Shown here one piece after another: positions 7,904 to 10,060 of a DNA stretch of 10,060 nucleotides. The notes under the pieces are model-generated. The model worked only from the letters and a program-made list of their open reading frames with translations, ran no database searches and was not told the DNA's origin. Every line of letters begins with the position of its first letter. The stretch's first letter is position 1. The stretch comes from an uncultured Clostridia bacterium (GTDB lineage Bacteria > Bacillota_A > Clostridia > Christensenellales > CAG-138): contig CAMNHT010000028.1 in NCBI GenBank assembly GCA_946539625.1, forward strand, positions 1 to 10,060, in the 5' to 3' direction. The translations under genes were made by a program, and so were the position numbers.

Positions 7904-7912
7904 GAATACAGA

Positions 7913-8296
7913 TCAGTCTTTCACTTCTTCGGTCATGGTATTCTCAACGCCCGCATCCTCGACCTGGGAGATCGCACCGCGTGCAAACACGAGCTTGACC
8001 TTGTCGGGTCCGACGGAAAGAACAACAACGTCGTCCTTGATAGAGGAGATCGTTCCGTAAATGCCGCCGATGGTGCGAACGCGATCGCCAGTCTTCAGAG
8101 AACTGAGCATATCCTTGACCTGCTTGTCGCGGCGACGCTGCGGAATGAACATCACGACCAGCAGCACGACCACCATAAGTAGCGGCAGAAGAAGCGTCAT
8201 CAGGTTGCCGCCGGCGCAGCCCTGGGCACTTTCGCTTGCGCCCTGCAGGCAGGATACATTTGCGTTCAATACGGAAATAGCCAAATTCAAAAGCAT
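7913..8296 (-). CDS. yajC: preprotein translocase subunit YajC
   Basis: YajC is the small accessory membrane protein of the SecDF-YajC complex that assists the SecYEG translocon. The product is 127 residues: a short N-terminal segment with two Cys (16, 27), one membrane helix at about 32-51 (LMTLLLPLLMVVVLLVVMFIP), then the family hallmark QRRRDKQVKDMLSSLKTGDRVRTIGGIYGTI and a small beta domain, with an acidic tail. The N-terminal stretch before the helix is longer than in E. coli YajC. ATG 8296 is chosen because AAAGGA lies 9 nt upstream; ATG 8314 overlaps the leader and has no ribosome site. The gene has its own strong promoter and its own terminator. secD, secF and tgt, common neighbours, are not in this window. 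Confidence 0.93.
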   Translation of the reverse strand: MLLNLAISVLNANVSCLQGASESAQGCAGGNLMTLLLPLLMVVVLLVVMFIPQRRRDKQVKDMLSSLKTGDRVRTIGGIYGTISSIKDDVVVLSVGPDKVKLVFARGAISQVEDAGVENTMTEEVKD

Positions 8297-8305
8297 AATC
8301 GGTTT

Positions 8306-8311
8306 TCCTTT
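8306..8311 (-). promoter_or_regulatory. yajC ribosome binding site
   Basis: Minus-strand AAAGGA ends 9 nt before ATG 8296. It lies downstream of the alternative ATG 8314, which decides for the shorter protein. Confidence 0.7.
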
Positions 8312-8326
8312 CATTTATCTTTCGAT

Positions 8327-8355
8327 ATTATACGAAAAAACGCCGCATTCGTCAA
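8327..8355 (-). promoter_or_regulatory. strong sigma-A type promoter of yajC
   Basis: On the minus strand TTGACG (8355-8350) and a perfect TATAAT (8332-8327) are separated by exactly 17 bp, 11 of 12 consensus bases. Transcription would start near 8320, giving a leader of about 25 nt before ATG 8296. This is the best promoter in the window and makes yajC the first gene of its unit. Confidence 0.85.
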
Positions 8356-8580
8356 TACTCGAATGTGAAAACTTTGCAACATGACAACCGGAAGCATTTT
8401 GTCATGCATCAGGCAATTTCTCTGTATCGCTGATGCTCGATCACCCGCAGAGCAGGATCTTGATAAATGCGCATAAGCCCCGAACACTTCATTCCGCCGA
8501 ATTCGGCGAAACGGCCGTGCTGTGAATTTGACGCCTTGCTGCTTTCGCCGGGTGAAAACCAAAGGATTTCAGGCAAAAAC
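8356..8580. other. gene-free region with inverted repeats upstream of the yajC promoter
   Basis: I see no convincing gene here on either strand. It holds a perfect 8-bp inverted repeat CATGACAA (8380-8387)/TTGTCATG (8399-8406), an adjoining 7-bp one GCATCAG (8406-8412)/CTGATGC (8430-8436), and a perfect 14-bp palindrome CGCCGAATTCGGCG (8495-8508). The first two share a base and could be alternative structures or protein-binding sites. No tRNA, known riboswitch or cysteine-rich small peptide was recognised. Confidence 0.4.
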
Positions 8581-8640
8581 AAAAAAACGGCCTGTTGAAA
8601 AAGCTATTTCGACAGGCCAAAGGGAGGATTCCTCCTCCCT
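8581..8640 (-). terminator. double-hairpin terminator of the nifS-nifU-small ORF operon
   Basis: Reading the minus strand after the small gene's stop, a perfect 8-bp hairpin comes first (AGGGAGGA and TCCTCCCT, 8640-8621, 4-nt loop). A second, 12-bp stem with one G-T pair follows (8618-8607 with 8600-8589, 6-nt loop), then a T7 run (complement of 8587-8581). The second hairpin is the classic intrinsic terminator; the first may protect the 3' end or act as a weak pre-terminator. Confidence 0.85.
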
Positions 8641-8641
8641 C

Positions 8642-8791
8642 TTAAAGATGCATCATCCGTGTTGTCTTCTGGATGACCTTTTTTCCGTCGCGCTTCATTC
8701 GACGCGGGATATCCGGATACATGGTGCACATTGCGGTCGCAGCTGCCGCCGCGCCGACTGCCATGCCGATTCCGAGCATTGCCATACGCAT
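8642..8791 (-). CDS. 49-residue membrane microprotein, unknown function
   Basis: A short gene with strong start evidence: GAGGTGATC, an extended match to the anti-Shine-Dalgarno, ends about 3 nt before ATG 8791 (GAGG at 7 nt). The product has one small-residue-rich hydrophobic helix (about 4-22, MAMLGIGMAVGAAAAATAMC) and then a strongly basic tail rich in Arg, Lys and Met (IPRRMKRDGKKVIQKTTRMM). It resembles in layout the YtxH-like small membrane proteins of Bacillota, but is shorter and I cannot assign a family. It lies 49 bp after nifU on the same strand, with no promoter seen between and an intrinsic terminator right after it, so it is probably the last gene of the nif operon. The frame stays open upstream to 8929 only as a shadow of nifU. 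Confidence 0.72.
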   Translation of the reverse strand: MRMAMLGIGMAVGAAAAATAMCTMYPDIPRRMKRDGKKVIQKTTRMMHL

Positions 8792-8840
8792 GCGATCACC
8801 TCTTTCTTTTTTGAGGTTAGTATGCGGAGCTGTGCTGTGA

Positions 8841-9248
8841 TTATTCCGCTTTCGGCGCTTCCTCTTTTTGCTTGTTTTCTTTTTTTGCGCGATAGTCCGC
8901 GATCGCCGCCTGCACCGCTTCCTGCGCAAGCACCGAACAGTGGATCTTCACGGGCGGAAGTCCTTCAAGCGCTTCCACGACCGCTTCATTCGTCAGTTGC
9001 TCGACCTCAGCAAGCGGTTTGCCCTTGATGAGCTCAGTCGCCATCGAACTGGTCGCGATCGCCGCGCCGCAGCCAAAGGTCTTGAACTTGACATCTTCAA
9101 CGATCTCGTCGTCATTGATCTTCAAAAACATCTGCATGATGTCGCCGCACTTGGCGTTTCCGACGGTACCGACGCCGGACGCGTCCGGAATCTCGCCGAC
9201 GTTTCTCGGATGCTGAAAATGATCCAAAACTTTTTCCGAATACTGCAT
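8841..9248 (-). CDS. nifU: Fe-S cluster assembly scaffold protein, NifU/IscU family
   Basis: NifU/IscU scaffolds receive sulfur from the cysteine desulfurase and assemble [2Fe-2S]/[4Fe-4S] clusters in the cytoplasm before passing them to apo-proteins. The 135-residue product is the single-domain U-type scaffold. The three ligand cysteines are present: Cys34 in NAKCGD (with Asp36), Cys60 in TFGCGAAIATSS and Cys104 in KIHCSVLA (with His103). The opening [20 protein letters not shown] is typical of the clostridial type. The last ~15 residues are a charged Lys/Glu tail beyond the conserved fold. Its ATG overlaps the nifS stop by one base (TAATG), with AAAGGAGG 9-10 nt upstream inside nifS, so the two are translationally coupled and made in linked amounts. 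Confidence 0.96.
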   Translation of the reverse strand: MQYSEKVLDHFQHPRNVGEIPDASGVGTVGNAKCGDIMQMFLKINDDEIVEDVKFKTFGCGAAIATSSMATELIKGKPLAEVEQLTNEAVVEALEGLPPVKIHCSVLAQEAVQAAIADYRAKKENKQKEEAPKAE

Positions 9249-10060
9249 TACTGTACTCCTCCTTTGGGATAAATCGGTGACATGTCTCTGAGTCTCTGCA
9301 CGATCGGCGGCAGAACCTCCAGAACGTAGTCGATCTCTTCTTCGGTCGTGAATTCCGAAAGCGTCATGCGGAGCGAACCGTTCGCTTCCTCATGCGAGAT
9401 GCCCATTGCTAAAAGCACGTGGGACGGGTCCAAAGAACCGGACGTGCATGCTGAGCCAGACGAAGCCGCAATGCCTTTGAGATCGAGCATCAGAAGGATG
9501 CTTTCGCTTTCGATGTAGCGGATGCCGAAGTTGACATTGTTCGGAAGGCGCTGCGTTCTGTGCCCATTGAGGTGCACGGTCGGGATCCTTTCCTCGACGC
9601 CCGCGATCAGCTTGTCGCGAAGTGCCGTCATCTTCTGCATGTTCGCTTCAAGGTTCTCTGTCTGAATTTCCAATGCTTTTGCAAGACCGACGATGCCGGG
9701 AACATTCTCCGTGCCGGCACGCTTTTTGTTCTCCTGACCGCCGCCGGTGATCATCGCAGGGATGCGCACGCCTTTTTTGATGTAGACCGCGCCGACGCCC
9801 TTCGGACCGTGGAACTTATGCGCCGTAAGCGTCAGAAGATCGATGTTCATGTCCTGCACGTCGACCGGAATATGACCGATCGCCTGCACCGCGTCGGTGT
9901 GGAACAGCACGCCGGCCTCACGGCAGACTGCGCCGATCTCCTTGATGGGCTCGATCGTGCCGACCTCGTTGTTCGCCATCATGATCGAAACAAGGATCGT
10001 CTCGGGCCGGATCGCCGCGCGGACCGCTTCCGGATCGACGAGACCGTTTTCGTCGACGTC
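9248..10060 (-). CDS. nifS: cysteine desulfurase NifS/IscS family, C-terminal part (runs off the window)
   Basis: This PLP enzyme converts L-cysteine to L-alanine and hands the sulfur, as a persulfide, to the NifU scaffold. The frame is open to the window end; 270 C-terminal residues are seen, so the N-terminal third is missing. Recognisable parts are [24 protein letters not shown] (PLP-ring Asp and neighbouring Gln), [14 protein letters not shown] with the PLP-binding Lys, [20 protein letters not shown], and the mobile catalytic-Cys loop [18 protein letters not shown]. The final ~60 residues contain [19 protein letters not shown], the usual C-terminal motif. An internal Met at 9982 is not the true start; the reading frame continues upstream with family-like sequence ([12 protein letters not shown]). 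The stop TAA overlaps the nifU start codon. An iscR-type regulator often precedes this gene in Clostridia but would lie outside the window. Confidence 0.96.
   Translation of the reverse strand, partial: DVDENGLVDPEAVRAAIRPETILVSIMMANNEVGTIEPIKEIGAVCREAGVLFHTDAVQAIGHIPVDVQDMNIDLLTLTAHKFHGPKGVGAVYIKKGVRIPAMITGGGQENKKRAGTENVPGIVGLAKALEIQTENLEANMQKMTALRDKLIAGVEERIPTVHLNGHRTQRLPNNVNFGIRYIESESILLMLDLKGIAASSGSACTSGSLDPSHVLLAMGISHEEANGSLRMTLSEFTTEEEIDYVLEVLPPIVQRLRDMSPIYPKGGVQ

Noticed and set aside
8311..8562. 83-codon minus-strand open frame upstream of yajC
   Set aside because: It runs through the strong yajC promoter and ribosome binding site and has no start signal of its own; the translation has no family resemblance.
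8522..9028. 168-codon plus-strand open frame
   Set aside because: It is antisense to the microprotein, the terminator and nifU; composition is typical of a shadow frame.

Overview
The window looks like chromosomal DNA of a Bacillota bacterium, most likely an anaerobic member of class Clostridia. The pointers are a clostridial NifS/NifU pair, YajC followed at a distance by a TIGR04086-type four-helix membrane protein, secreted dockerin-bearing proteins, and strong AGGAGG-type ribosome binding sites. Base composition looks moderately GC-rich and even throughout. I see no phage, transposase, CRISPR array, rRNA or tRNA. Both window edges cut genes.

Layout. (1) 2-911, plus strand: the C-terminal end of an alanyl-tRNA synthetase/AlaX-type SAD domain, overlapping by 8 bp a 245-residue protein resembling DUF695 + RraB. 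(2) 956-3560, minus strand: an apparent three-gene operon in the order psuG (pseudouridine-5'-phosphate glycosidase), then two tandem paralogous secreted proteins with an N-terminal dockerin and an NlpC/P60 cysteine peptidase domain. A bidirectional terminator separates it from the convergent plus-strand gene. (3) 3687-5153, plus strand: malQ (4-alpha-glucanotransferase), divergent from psuG with closely packed promoters. (4) 5154-5284: a palindromic intergenic element and a terminator. (5) 5285-8296, minus strand: yajC, then a strong terminator, then a large membrane-anchored Ig-like/transglutaminase-like protein, then the TIGR04086-type membrane protein. (6) 8297-8641: a strong yajC promoter, a gene-free stretch with inverted repeats, and a double hairpin ending the next operon. 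(7) 8642-10060, minus strand: nifS (partial), nifU and a 49-residue membrane microprotein.

How they relate. nifS and nifU are translationally coupled and form the Fe-S cluster assembly unit. yajC belongs to the Sec machinery; the surface transglutaminase-like protein and the two NlpC/P60 proteins are exported products. malQ and psuG are carbon-salvage enzymes. Most of this is ordinary housekeeping DNA. The parts most worth a second look are the duplicated dockerin-peptidase pair behind a psuG without psuK, the transglutaminase-like gene whose leader is the yajC terminator, and the microprotein at the end of the nif operon. I do not see convincing evidence of a new defence or mobile system.
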